Source: Companilactobacillus heilongjiangensis (GTDB taxonomy: Bacteria; Bacillota; Bacilli; Lactobacillales; Lactobacillaceae). Taken from it: a stretch of DNA of 64,000 bases. Below are positions 23,826 through 34,800 of the stretch, piece by piece. The position numbers were made by a program, and so were the translations under genes. Position 1 is the first letter of the stretch. Each line of letters starts with the position of its first letter. The DNA lies in contig NZ_CP012559.1 of the NCBI RefSeq assembly GCF_000831645.3, positions 2,726,549 through 2,790,548 on the forward strand, in the 5' to 3' direction. The notes under the pieces are model-generated. The model searched no databases. It had not been told where the DNA came from and saw nothing but the letters and a program-made list of their open reading frames with translations.

Positions 23826-25247
23826 ATGCAAGAATTAAAAGTTGAACCTATCAAATTAACTAATAAACGTTACAGATTGGGCTATCACATCATGGCACCA
23901 TCTGGTTGGATCAATGATCCCAATGGATTCTGTTATTTCCAAGGATATTACCATATCTTTTATCAACATTATCCCAACGATTCCAAATGGGGTCCAATGC
24001 ACTGGGGACACGCTCGTAGCAAGGATTTAGTCCACTGGGAAACCTTGCCTATTGCTTTGACACCAGGTGATGAAGAAGATAAAGACGGCTGTTTCTCAGG
24101 TAGTGCGGTCTTTTACAATAACAAGATGTATTTGATTTACACCGGTCACCATTATTATGGCGATGGAGATCCAGATAATTTTTGGCAAAATCAAAATTTA
24201 GCTATTAGTGAAGACGGCATTCATTTTAAGAAATATAAAAATAATCCTATTATCGCTACACCTCCAGTAGACAATACAATCCATTTCCGTGACCCAAAGG
24301 TTTGGTACAACAATGGGAACTGGTACTTGATTCTGGGCAGTCAAGATAAGTCAAAAGTTGGTCGGACGCTGTTATATAAGTCAGCTAATTTGACCGATTG
24401 GAATTATGTTGGACCATTTGCTAAATCGATTGGAGTTGAAAAACAAGGTTATGTTTGGGAGTGTCCAGATTTCTTTAGATTGGCAGATAACGATATTCTA
24501 TTGATGTCGCCTCAAGGTATCAAAGAAAATAATGGTCGATTTAAGAATTTGTTTAATACTGGTTATTTAGTTGGCAATTATAAGTATGCTACTAATTACT
24601 TTGAACATGGCGAATTTACTGAATTGGACAACGGTCATGATTTCTATGCTACTCAAACGACTTTGACCCCAGATGGTCGTCGAGTTGTCGTCGGTTGGAT
24701 GGATATGTGGGAAAGCGCTATGCCTGAAAGTAAAGATGGTTGGGCTGGAGCTTTGACATTGCCACGTGAGCTGATTTACCAAGATGGCATTCTACAAATG
24801 AGACCGATTAAAGAGTTGGAACAATTGAGAACTAGCGATTTGGTTCATGAAAATAGTGTAGTGAATGGATCTAAACAATTAACTTCTGGCACAAAGCAGT
24901 ACGAAGCTTTATTAGACTTTAAAGCGACAGACTTAGAGGGTACTGGGATTGAGTTGAAGGACTCTCAGGATAAAGATATTCTCAGTTTGAAGTATCAAAG
25001 TGGTAAGGCGATTTTGAATCGAACAGGTGACGATGGCGAGCGTGAGGCTTTGTTAAATGTTGGTAGTAGTTTGAAGTTACATTTGTTTGTGGATACGAGT
25101 TCCGTTGAGATTTTTGTTAATGATGGTGTTAGAACCTTTACCGAAAGATTCTATGCTGATGAAGCTAAATTGAACGTAGTTACTGATAAAGAAACTAATG
25201 TTTCAGCAGATGTTTATGAATTGGAAGGTAAAGCTGTTAAATTCTAA
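23826..25247 (+). CDS. GH32 beta-fructofuranosidase / sucrose-6-phosphate hydrolase type
   Basis: A 473-residue cytoplasmic GH32 enzyme with a five-blade propeller and a C-terminal beta-sandwich. The nucleophile is D31 in WINDPNG, the transition-state stabiliser D156 in FRDP (154-157), and the acid/base E212 in WECPDF. It releases fructose from sucrose, sucrose 6-phosphate, inulobiose or short fructans. It starts 11 bases after GH91 with AAAGGAG, so both are one transcript, ended by a strong terminator. In this setting inulobiose or fructo-oligosaccharide is the likeliest substrate. No PTS sucrose transporter is present in the window. Confidence 0.92.
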   Translation: MQELKVEPIKLTNKRYRLGYHIMAPSGWINDPNGFCYFQGYYHIFYQHYPNDSKWGPMHWGHARSKDLVHWETLPIALTPGDEEDKDGCFSGSAVFYNNKMYLIYTGHHYYGDGDPDNFWQNQNLAISEDGIHFKKYKNNPIIATPPVDNTIHFRDPKVWYNNGNWYLILGSQDKSKVGRTLLYKSANLTDWNYVGPFAKSIGVEKQGYVWECPDFFRLADNDILLMSPQGIKENNGRFKNLFNTGYLVGNYKYATNYFEHGEFTELDNGHDFYATQTTLTPDGRRVVVGWMDMWESAMPESKDGWAGALTLPRELIYQDGILQMRPIKELEQLRTSDLVHENSVVNGSKQLTSGTKQYEALLDFKATDLEGTGIELKDSQDKDILSLKYQSGKAILNRTGDDGEREALLNVGSSLKLHLFVDTSSVEIFVNDGVRTFTERFYADEAKLNVVTDKETNVSADVYELEGKAVKF

Positions 25248-25286
25248 AAAAGAAGCTTGGATTTTAAAAATCCGAGCTTCTTTTTT
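25246..25286. terminator. Bidirectional terminator after GH32
   Basis: AAAAAGAAGCTTGGATTT and AATCCGAGCTTCTTTTTT form a stem with one mismatch. It separates the fructan operon from the convergent deaminase gene ending at 25288. Confidence 0.85.
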
Positions 25287-25287
25287 C

Positions 25288-25764
25288 CTAATAAATCGTA
25301 CGTTCAGCATCTTTATCAAAATTGTTGAACGCTCTAATAGTAGTATCGCGGTCGTGTTGTTCCAGATTAAGGACGCTCTTATCTGAAAGGCCATCTTCCA
25401 TAAATTGATAAATAGCATCGTCACGAAAACCGATATTTTTAGCATCTTCAGCCGTGTTGCCATAGTAACAAGTTTTGATATTAGACCAGATAATTGCACC
25501 GAGACACATTGGACAAGGGTAAGCGTTCGTATAGAGTTCACAGCCGGATAGGTCATGTGTGCCTAGTTTTTGACAGGCTTTCCGAATAGTGTAAATTTCA
25601 CCGTGGGCTGTGGGATCATTGCTTGATAAAACGTGGTTTCTACCTTGAGCAATAACTATGCCGTCTTTAACAATTACAGTTCCAAATGGACCGCCAACGT
25701 CGGTATCAACATTTTTTTGAGCCTCGTTAGCAGCCAGTTCCATAAACTTCTTTTCATATGCCAT
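25288..25764 (-). CDS. Guanine deaminase-type nucleoside deaminase
   Basis: A 158-residue cytidine-deaminase-fold enzyme with zinc ligands H54, C84 and C87 (HGEIYTIRKAC and PCPMCLGAI) and proton shuttle E56. Length and the RKACQKLGTHDLSGCELYTN context match B. subtilis GuaD-type guanine deaminases, which make xanthine from guanine. A tRNA adenosine deaminase is less likely. The start at 25764 is preceded by AGGGGGTG; the frame extends 13 codons further but lacks a ribosome site. It stands as a single gene between the fructan operon and the flippase. Confidence 0.85.
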   Translation of the reverse strand: MAYEKKFMELAANEAQKNVDTDVGGPFGTVIVKDGIVIAQGRNHVLSSNDPTAHGEIYTIRKACQKLGTHDLSGCELYTNAYPCPMCLGAIIWSNIKTCYYGNTAEDAKNIGFRDDAIYQFMEDGLSDKSVLNLEQHDRDTTIRAFNNFDKDAERTIY

Positions 25765-25839
25765 TAAATAAACACCCCCTAATTTATGATTATTATAATT
25801 CAAAAATATATGTATTTTAAATATGTTGTATATAAATAT

Positions 25840-25912
25840 GGACTGTAATCCAAAATCGGATTACAGTCCATATTTGCCTTAATGCTCGAAAGTTGACCAT
25901 GTTTTGTCATAC
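25840..25912 (-). repeat. Family-2 repeat, partial copy c
   Basis: On the minus strand it follows the flippase stop by 8 bases and reads ATGACAAAACATGGTCAACT, then TTCGAGCATTAAGGC and an inner hairpin GGACTGTAATCC/GGATTACAGTCC. The right outer arm and AAGCGGAA are missing. The inner hairpin ends without a strong U-run. Confidence 0.7.
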
Positions 25913-25919
25913 TATCGTA

Positions 25920-27548
25920 TTAATAAATTTTTGTATCACGAATATCTTTCAAAATGTTCAACGAGCCATCTTTATAACTGAGGAATCCATAAACGGCGAC
26001 TCCTATCAAACCACAGATGATGATGACAATTGTTGCGCCAATCTTAGTTGCGTCAGAAATAACTTTGACCACTAGGAAGTCGGCTACAGCAACTACCACC
26101 AGCATGATTAAACCGTCGATTAGAATGCGGAGTAATTTTTTACCCAACGCTTTATCGACAACTTGGAATTGTTTGTTGATCAATCTAAATGCAAAATGTC
26201 CCATGACCATGAAGGCAATTGTTGAGGCTACCAGTGGTCCATAGACGCCCATAGCCAGCGTTAGTGGCAATTGTAGGACAACTTTAAGTAGGTAGGCAAT
26301 TGCTAGGTAGATGAGTGATTTTTTGACGTGATGTGAAACTTGTAAAATGTTTTCCAAAATCATGAAGACACAATAGAAAAATGCTTCAAAACAGGATACC
26401 ATCAGCACTTTAGAACCGAGGATACTTTGGTCGTAGAAAACAAAGACTGTCCATAATTGGCGACTGATGGCAATCATACCAAAAGTTGCTGGCAAAATAA
26501 TGAACACTGTAAATTGAACGATGTTACGCATCAATTTTTGAATTTGTTCTGTACCGACCTTGCGGCTAATCATAGCTGAAAGTGCTGGGATAACTGAAGA
26601 TGATACGGAAATTGCTAGAGAAACTAACACCATGATTAATTTGTTAGCTTGGAATCCAAACATAGCGTAAAGATCATCGATTGTACGTTGACTAGCGTGC
26701 AAAATTAATTCATAAATCCAACTGAATGTTGTTTGATCGAATAACTGTAAAACGGTCATAATCGTATCAACTAATAGGAATGGAATAGCTGAACGAAGCA
26801 TGGAATTGAAGTTAATGTCAGGTGTATTTTCGTCTGTTGGAATGTCAGTTGTCGTTTTGATGTCTGTAACGGTAACAGAACGGCGAACTTTGATACGAAT
26901 CCACAGTAAGAATAAGTAAGCGAGCGTTGCACCAATGAATGAAGCTAAAGTTGATTGGTTAACAGCAGTCATGTAGTTACCTTTTTGAAGAATCATAATT
27001 GTGTATGTGGCATAAAGCATGTAAGCAACACGAGCAATTTGTTCGATAACTTGAGAAAAGGCGGAGTAAGAAATAAACGCATAACCTTGGATGTAACCAC
27101 GTAGAATACCGAGGGCAGGGATGATTAGCATTGCCACACTCAAATATTTAATCGGCGTTACAACACGCATATCGCCGGCAGCTAGAACGATAGCCACATA
27201 TTTTGCTCCAAAGAACATGATGAAGGCTAAGACGACACCGACTAACGACATATAAATCGTATATTTTTTAAAGAGCTTTTCACTTTGATCAAAACGTCCT
27301 AAAGCATTGTGAGCAGCAACCTCTTTTGAAATAGCTGAAGGAATACCGGCAGTGGCAATGATCAAGAAGAGGTTATAAATGTTATAGACTTTACCGTATA
27401 GGGCATTCGCAGCCCCAACAGCAATAGGTCCAATCCAGATGTTCCATGGAATGATGTAGATAACGGACAGAATCCTAGAAAGAATTCCGCTTAGCGAAAT
27501 CCAGAGGGAACTTTTTAATAATGAATCTTTTTTCATTTTGTTTTCCAT
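25920..27548 (-). CDS. Polysaccharide/lipid II flippase (MurJ/YtgP-SpoVB family)
   Basis: A 542-residue membrane protein with about 14 segments of the MOP exporter superfamily. The N-terminus KSSLWISLSGILSRILSVIY and NALYGKVYNIYNLFLIIATAGIPSAISKEVA are characteristic of the YtgP/SpoVB/MurJ-like branch that flips lipid-linked wall precursors. An alternative start lies at 27536 (MKKDSLL), and neither start has a strong ribosome site. The gene stands alone. A family-1 repeat begins 44 bases upstream with its 3-prime end facing it, and a family-2 remnant lies just past the stop. Confidence 0.88.
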   Translation of the reverse strand: MENKMKKDSLLKSSLWISLSGILSRILSVIYIIPWNIWIGPIAVGAANALYGKVYNIYNLFLIIATAGIPSAISKEVAAHNALGRFDQSEKLFKKYTIYMSLVGVVLAFIMFFGAKYVAIVLAAGDMRVVTPIKYLSVAMLIIPALGILRGYIQGYAFISYSAFSQVIEQIARVAYMLYATYTIMILQKGNYMTAVNQSTLASFIGATLAYLFLLWIRIKVRRSVTVTDIKTTTDIPTDENTPDINFNSMLRSAIPFLLVDTIMTVLQLFDQTTFSWIYELILHASQRTIDDLYAMFGFQANKLIMVLVSLAISVSSSVIPALSAMISRKVGTEQIQKLMRNIVQFTVFIILPATFGMIAISRQLWTVFVFYDQSILGSKVLMVSCFEAFFYCVFMILENILQVSHHVKKSLIYLAIAYLLKVVLQLPLTLAMGVYGPLVASTIAFMVMGHFAFRLINKQFQVVDKALGKKLLRILIDGLIMLVVVAVADFLVVKVISDATKIGATIVIIICGLIGVAVYGFLSYKDGSLNILKDIRDTKIY

Positions 27549-27591
27549 TCTTTATAAGATTACTTATATATTATAGAAGGTATTGAAAAGT

Positions 27592-27762
27592 GCCGCCGGA
27601 GGCTGACTGTAATATAGTCTGCTGTGCGACCGGTGCGAGCCGAGGTCTCGCGCCTTGATTTTGAGCTTTGCATGGTTCGCAAATCTCAAAATACATCGGT
27701 GTTGTAATGGCTAAAGCCATAACAACACACGCACTGCTGACCATGTTTCCCTGCCTCCGGCT
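27592..27762 (-). repeat. Family-1 repeat, copy 15
   Basis: GCCGCCGGAGGCTGACTG opens it and CTGCCTCCGGCT closes it; the terminal stem is less perfect here. The first hairpin is GTGTTGTAATGGC/GCCATAACAACAC, a T-A variant at the position that is G-C in most copies. It pairs back-to-back with copy 16. Confidence 0.85.
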
Positions 27763-27892
27763 CGGGTTTTCTATACTTCATAATATTTGGAATATTTAAA
27801 TCTTTCCTTTAGTGGACTGGTTTAGATATGCTTTAAACTAGAGCAATACTGAAATTGATTGTTAAGAAAAAGTATCAATCAAAAAATGAAAC

Positions 27893-28076
27893 TAGTCGGA
27901 AGAGCTGAGAGTATTCACCAGCAGTGGAAGTGGTGTTATGGCTTTAGCCATTACGCCACTGGACGTGTTTGGAGACTTACCGAACTATGGTAAGGCTTCA
28001 AACCGAGGTTCGAGACCGTACTTTGGCTCGGACCGTTCCGCACAGCAGGCGAAATACTCTCAGTTCTGGAGACGGC
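27893..28076 (+). repeat. Family-1 repeat, copy 16
   Basis: The termini are TAGTCGGAAGAGCTGAGAGTA and TACTCTCAGTTCTGGAGACGGC. The hairpins are GTGGTGTTATGGC/GCCATTACGCCAC, CTTACC/GGTAAG and GGTTCGAG/CTCGGACC. It ends one base before the stop codon of the minus-strand DUF1304 gene. Confidence 0.9.
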
Positions 28077-28077
28077 A

Positions 28078-28449
28078 TTACTTATAAAAAATCAACACAA
28101 ATATCAAAGCGATTAGGGCTGGTAATCCTTGCATATATAGGATTTTCTTGGTTGCTGTAACGGCGCCATACACTGCCACTACAATAATATAAATCATCAA
28201 CAGAATTAAAATTGTTTTTAAAGTCGAACCTGTGAAAAATAATATCATCATTAAAATTAAAACGCCGAGCATACCGTTGTAAATTCCTTGGTTAGAAAGT
28301 GCAGTTTGCGCTTCTTTGGTTTTTACAAAGTTAACTGGCATATCGAAAGCATTAGCTTGAATATCTGGTTTGGCAAACATCTCTAAACCGGCAATTCCAA
28401 TGTGTTCTAGGGCAACTAATGCCACTAAAAATAAAGTTAAGATTTGCAT
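28078..28449 (-). CDS. DUF1304 family membrane protein
   Basis: A 123-residue protein with four hydrophobic segments and the DUF1304 pattern: ALEHIGIAGLEMFAKPD near the N-terminus, NQGIYNGMLG in the middle, and QGLPALIALIFVLIFYK at the end. Its function is not known. The ATG at 28449 has AAAGAAG upstream; the frame is open to 28614 only because it runs through repeat copy 17. The gene is bracketed exactly by copies 16 and 17. Confidence 0.85.
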   Translation of the reverse strand: MQILTLFLVALVALEHIGIAGLEMFAKPDIQANAFDMPVNFVKTKEAQTALSNQGIYNGMLGVLILMMILFFTGSTLKTILILLMIYIIVVAVYGAVTATKKILYMQGLPALIALIFVLIFYK

Positions 28450-28526
28450 TGTAATCTTCTTTCTATTAAAAGTATAAGTACCATAATAAACTGTTTTGAA
28501 TTGTTGTACAAATAAGCTTTGGTGAG

Positions 28527-28707
28527 GGTGTCTCCAGGTATGAGAATATTTACCTGCTATGCGGACCGGTCCGAGCCGAAGTGCGGTCTCGAACCTCGAT
28601 TTTGAGTTTCGCAAAGTACGCGAATCTCAAAACTTGCCCGGTGGTGTAAGAGCTAAAGCTCTAACGCCACACCCACAGCTGGTAAATATTCTCATACCTT
28701 CCGATTG
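28527..28707 (-). repeat. Family-1 repeat, copy 17
   Basis: GGTGTCTCCAGGTATGAGAA and TTCTCATACCTTCCGATT are the stem ends, with compensated changes relative to the AGAGCTGAG/CTCAGCTCT type. The first hairpin is GTAAGAGC/GCTCTAAC. With copy 18 it forms a (-)(+) pair spanning 486 bases. Confidence 0.88.
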
Positions 28708-28830
28708 GTTTGGTTTCTATATATTACGAATAATAAAGTATTAAATTGACTTGCTAAATAAACCATAATTTAGGCTGCTACAGCAACGATTATATCTAGT
28801 ATTCATACACTCAATTTAATAACAGATAAC

Positions 28831-29012
28831 TAGTCGGAAGAGCTGAGAAATATTTGTGGGCAGTGGAAGTGATGTTATGGCTTTAGCCATTACATCACCG
28901 GGCGTGTTTGGATACTTGCGGTTTGTGCAAGCATTCAAACCGAGGTTCGAGACCGCACTGTGGCTCGAGCCGGTCCGCACAGCCAGTGAATATTTCTCAG
29001 CTCTGGAGACGG
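28831..29012 (+). repeat. Family-1 repeat, copy 18
   Basis: TAGTCGGAAGAGCTGAGAAA and TTTCTCAGCTCTGGAGACGG form the terminal stem. GTGATGTTATGGC/GCCATTACATCAC has the A-T variant of the G-C pair found in most copies. It lies on the 3-prime side of the minus-strand MazG-like gene, facing it. Confidence 0.9.
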
Positions 29013-29046
29013 AAAAAAAAGAAGAACCATAACATTTTACGATTCT
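29013..29046 (-). terminator. Terminator overlapping the end of the MazG-like gene
   Basis: On the minus strand GAAGAATC and GGTTCTTC pair around the stop codon and run into eight U residues. The left arm is inside the last codons of the gene. Confidence 0.65.
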
Positions 29047-29348
29047 TCATCAGGCTTTATCATAACAAATTTTTGCGCAAATTTACCCTTTTGATTAATT
29101 TTTGCTTGGCGAAGGCTGTCCATTTCTTCATAAGTAATTGAAGCGTCTTCTAAAATGGCACGGATGACTTCCTCTAGGTCCCCTAATTCTTCGACTAGAT
29201 TGGCCCGTGTTTCAGCTTGTTTGACTTCGATGGCTTCTTCGGTGACTTTGTCGCGGAGTGATGATCGGTAGTCCTCATTGGAGAGAACTTCGAATTCGGC
29301 AACATCGGAAAGAATATCGGGTATTTTGTCCCGAACTAACTTTTTCAT
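29037..29348 (-). CDS. MazG-like / phosphoribosyl-ATP pyrophosphohydrolase-like protein
   Basis: A 103-residue all-alpha protein starting MKKLVRDKIPDIL, the usual opening of the short HisE/MazG-like group. EEAIEVKQA and ELGDLEEVIRAIL hold the acidic metal-binding residues of this NTP pyrophosphatase fold. It probably hydrolyses non-canonical nucleoside triphosphates; a histidine role is unlikely with no his genes nearby. GGGGGAT precedes the ATG. It is a single gene with its own terminator. Confidence 0.82.
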   Translation of the reverse strand: MKKLVRDKIPDILSDVAEFEVLSNEDYRSSLRDKVTEEAIEVKQAETRANLVEELGDLEEVIRAILEDASITYEEMDSLRQAKINQKGKFAQKFVMIKPDEES

Positions 29349-29490
29349 ATGTAGATCCCCCTAAAACGTCTGTAGGGAAATCTTACCATGAAGATAAAAA
29401 AGTACCAAGTCATAATAGACAAGCAGGCAATTTGATAACAATAATATTAGCGTGATATGATTTATTTAAATAAAATTATAAAAAGTGTTG

Positions 29491-29850
29491 ATGCTTATGA
29501 ATCTATCAAATTTGATTTTTACGGAAGTATTTGGTGGACTCCTCTTACTGTTTATAATAGGTATAATTATTACTTTATTCATAAATGATTTTATTCGTAG
29601 GAGGATGATCCAGGCCTGTGAGGATGTTTTAGAAGATAAAGACATAATTGCCAAAATCTCAGTTGATAATGCGACTGCTGATTATTTGAAACGCAATCAT
29701 AACGATGGTTTGTATCGAATCGATGAACTGATCTCCAAGAAAAATGATGTTATCAAATACAAGCTGTGCTTGAAGAAACGCAGTTTTGACTTTTATTTGA
29801 AAAAACAAAAGTTATTAAATTATAAAGTTATAGCGATAAAAATGTATTAA
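29491..29850 (+). CDS. Small membrane-anchored protein, unknown
   Basis: About 119 residues. One strong N-terminal membrane segment (VFGGLLLLFIIGIIITLFI) is followed by a charged cytoplasmic part rich in Lys, Asp and Ile. I do not recognise a family. The start is uncertain: ATG 29491, ATG 29497 and GTG 29485 are all in frame, with no clear ribosome site, so this could be weakly translated. The coding look (good amino-acid balance, a terminator right after the stop) supports it. It lies upstream of guaB, from which a terminator and promoter separate it. Confidence 0.5.
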   Translation: MLMNLSNLIFTEVFGGLLLLFIIGIIITLFINDFIRRRMIQACEDVLEDKDIIAKISVDNATADYLKRNHNDGLYRIDELISKKNDVIKYKLCLKKRSFDFYLKKQKLLNYKVIAIKMY

Positions 29851-29886
29851 TGGACTTGTCTTTCAGTGGGCAGGCCCTTTTTTATT
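29851..29886 (+). terminator. Probable terminator before guaB
   Basis: GGACTTGTC and GGGCAGGCC pair with one mismatch and two to three G-U pairs around TTTCAGT, followed by T6. Confidence 0.5.
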
Positions 29887-29899
29887 TCACAAACTTTAA

Positions 29900-29928
29900 T
29901 TGACTAACGCTGTGAAATTAGATACCAT
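29900..29928 (+). promoter_or_regulatory. Candidate guaB promoter
   Basis: TTGACT and TACCAT are separated by 17 bases, about 55 bases before the guaB start. No purine riboswitch or PurR-box pair was recognised between it and the gene. Confidence 0.5.
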
Positions 29929-29963
29929 GTTTATAAATTTTACCCACTAATAGGTAAAGATAA

Positions 29964-31460
<1,497 letters not shown>

Positions 31461-31461
31461 T

Positions 31462-31589
31462 CAGAGAGTGGAGCAGGCCCGGGAATTTCCGAGCATTTGC
31501 ATGACTTCACGAATTGTCCGCGTACCTTGCGGATGATTTGGGAAGTTAGGCAAAGCGGAAGAAATTGGCCTGTGGAACTCGTTTTAAAA
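31462..31589 (+). repeat. Family-2 repeat, copy d
   Basis: It starts two bases after the guaB stop with CAGAGAGTGGAGCAGGCC. The outer stem is CAGGCC and AATTTC against GAAATT and GGCCTG, clearly compensated relative to copies b and e. The inner hairpin is GTCCGC/GCGGAT. It is in tandem with copy e. Confidence 0.8.
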
Positions 31590-31590
31590 T

Positions 31591-31735
31591 CAGAGAGTGG
31601 AGACAGGGCGGTCAGCTCCCGAGCACTTTCGTATTTAAGTGGATTGCACGCTGGTTTTGCGTGTGATTTGCTTGAATATGAAAAGCGGAAGGAGTTGCCC
31701 TGTCGGAACTCGTTTTAAAGCCACTGCATATATAA
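31591..31735 (+). repeat. Family-2 repeat, copy e
   Basis: CAGAGAGTGGAGACAGGGCG opens it. CAGGGC/GCCCTG and AGCTCC/GGAGTT form the outer stem, with TTAAGTGGATTGCACGC closing on GCGTGTGATTTGCTTGA inside. It is nearly the same as copy a, including the tail gccactgcatatataaa before a terminator. Confidence 0.82.
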
Positions 31736-31740
31736 ACAGA

Positions 31741-31790
31741 AAAAAGACCTACCTAAACTTCATACATAAGAAGTTTAGGTAGGTCTTTTT
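31741..31790. terminator. Bidirectional terminator guaB / surface protein
   Basis: GACCTACCTAAACTTC pairs perfectly with GAAGTTTAGGTAGGTC, with A6 before and T5 after. It serves guaB with its repeats and the converging surface-protein gene. Confidence 0.88.
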
Positions 31791-31825
31791 GGTAACTATT
31801 GTATTTTTTGAATGCTTAAATCTTT

Positions 31826-34800
31826 TTAACGAAGAGTATTAACGTCAACGTCGCTAGCTTTAACAAATTCATCAGTAGCAACACGATAATATTTATCACC
31901 GTTGATATATGCAATACTATCAACTTTCCAACTACTATCACTATTTAATGATCTGTCGGTAACCGCAGCGCCTTTAGCGTTGTAAACAGTTGTGTATTGG
32001 TTAGCGTGAGTTGTAACGACCATGCTTACTGGTGAGTAAACATAGACATCATCAGCGTTAACGAATTCGTTAGTAGCAACACGATAGTACTTAGTATTGT
32101 TGATAACGTAAGTTTCACGGTCTGTAATCCAGCTGCTGCTTGGAGCGAGTGTTTCATTACTTATAACGATGTTTTCAGCTTTGTACAAAGCTTTTTCAGA
32201 GTCGTTATAAGTTCTGATATGTAAGTTGAGTGCTTGGTATGGATAAGCTTGACTCATCTTAGCCCATTCGTTAGTAGCAACACGGTAGTAACTAACACCA
32301 TCAATTGTGACGGTGGCATCGCTATACCAGTTTGAGGCAGTAGCAAGATCACGATTTGAAATTTGTGACATCTTATTGTCAGAACCGATTTGATAAAGTT
32401 CAACGTCTGGTTTGTCAGAATAAGTTGAGATTGTTTGAACTTTTTGTTCAATTACACCTTCAGTTGGATCTACGGGTTTGACGGTACTTGAACCACTAGA
32501 TGATGGGATTCTTGTGTATGAAAGTTCATCGTCAGCTGTGATTGCCTTTGTAGTATCTATGGCATAAGTGATTGTTGGGATTCCACTAGCGTTGTAGGTA
32601 ACGATTACTGATGGAGCAGTATAACCAGCTACTGATGGAGCTGTAATTGTTTGAGGACTATCGCCATAATTACCACCAGGAATAGGTAGTTTAGATATTG
32701 TTCCATTTGGATTTTTAATTGTTAATGTTTGAGGATCATTTGAAGTACCTGTCAACTTAACTTCCTCTGCGTTAAAGACGTAAGGAGCGGTCTTATTGGC
32801 AGTGATGGTAACACTGATAGTCTTAGGTTGATTTGAATCTAAATGATAGCCAGCAGGAAGAACAGCGTCGGCGACGTTAACAATCTTAGTATCGCCAACG
32901 GAACCAGGTTCAACGGGAATAGAAACATCACCGTGATCAGTTGATACAGTAATACTACCAGCTGGGACGTCGTCACCAGCGATGGCAACAGGGTCTTTAG
33001 TGGAATAAGGATTGTCCTTATCAGCAGTGATAGTAACACTGATAGTCTTAGGTTGATTTGGATCTAAATGATAGCCGGCAGGAAGAACAGCGTCAGCGAC
33101 GTTAACGGTCTTAGTATCGCCAACGGAACCAGGTTCAACGGGAATAGAAACATCACCGTGATCAGTTGATACAGTAATACTACCAGCTGGGACGTCGTCA
33201 CCAGCGATGGCAACAGGGTCTTTAGTAGAATAAGGATTGTCCTTATCAGCAGTGATAGTAACACTGATAGTCTTAGGTTGATTTGGATCTAAATGATAGC
33301 CAGCAGGAAGAACAGCGTCGGCGACGTTAACGGTCTTAGTATCGCCAACTGAACCAGGCTCAACAGGAATAGAAACGTCACCGTGATCAGTTGATACAGT
33401 AATATTACCGGCGGGTACGTTATCACCAGCAATTTGAACGTTTGATGGGTCTATAGTAAATTTACTATCAGCTGAGTCACCATTATATGTAACGGTGACT
33501 GTGTTAACAGAACTATCAGTTAGATGGTAACCTTCTGGTAAATCTGTTTCATCAATTGTTACACTTTTTTGTCCATTCTCATAATAGTCAGGAACAGTGA
33601 CAGTTATATTTTGTCCATTGACATTGGTAGGTATTGAAATTGTTCCTCCTTTAGCAGGTGTCGAAACATATGCAATTGTATCTAATGCTTTGGCTTGTGT
33701 CTGACCAAGTACAACACGAGAGTTCGCGTTCGTTGTTGTGTAAGTTATTCCATCGATAGTCATAGATGGATCAGTACTAGCAGTGTCATACTGTTTTCCA
33801 AGGTTCCCAGATGTTTTAACTGTAACTGTAGAAGGAACTCCATTAAGTGTTATAGGAACAGTAACATAGTTAGTAACTGCATCATTTGTATTAACTTTAC
33901 CAGAAGGTTTGAATTCAAGGATAGTTGAAAGTTTAATGCTTTGACCTTTATCATCAACTCCATCATATGTAAATCCAAGACCATTAGTTATCTTTCCATT
34001 TGTAAATACTGGAATTCCAGAAAATGTATGTGTATGTGCAGCATCGTCACTGGTCCACGTTGTTCCGTCGTTAGATGTTAACCCAGTCTCTGGACTAAAG
34101 TATAAGTTTTCATTTAACGTTATAGTATCAAAGCTAGTTCCGTCAAACATACCTTCACCTTTAGATGAGTCTCCAGTATTAGGCCATTCAGCGATAGGTC
34201 TGTTACCTTGTTGTGTCCATCCCCAACTAGCTACGTTCATGTCTTTAAGTGAAATATCATTTTTAAACATTGCTCTTAAATCAGTTGCATTAGAAGCTTG
34301 CCAAGTAGATGTACTAATTTTACCAGTAGTTACGTCTGTATTTATGAGATTTTTTAGTGATGTACAGTTAGCAAAAGCATAACTTCCGTTTTCAATAGAT
34401 TTAAAGCTGGAATTGGAAAATTTTAATGTTTCTAGAAGAGTGTCATTTTCAAACATGTGGCTAATATTACTAGCGGAATGAACACTGCCGTGGGAAAAGT
34501 CCACTGAAAGTAAGTTAGGGTCATTTTTGAACATGCCTTCCATATTGGTGGTAGTCAGGGTATCAAATTTATCTATATTTATGGTTTTAAGATTCTCCAT
34601 ATTAGCAAACATATAAGATGAATTTGTAGGGGCCGTAACTGGTGCAGATACTGTAATATTGGTGATGGTGCTTGCATGACCATTCCAATGGTCTGTATCC
34701 CCAGCCTTGAAATCTGTTAATGGACCATTAATATCCAGATTCTTACTAGATGAAGTATAAGTCCAACCTGTACCTTTATCATCAACGTCTGGAACGGGTA

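Noticed and set aside
28078..28614. Long form of the DUF1304 protein
   Set aside because: Its first 55 codons translate repeat copy 17. The short form matches the family start and has a ribosome site.
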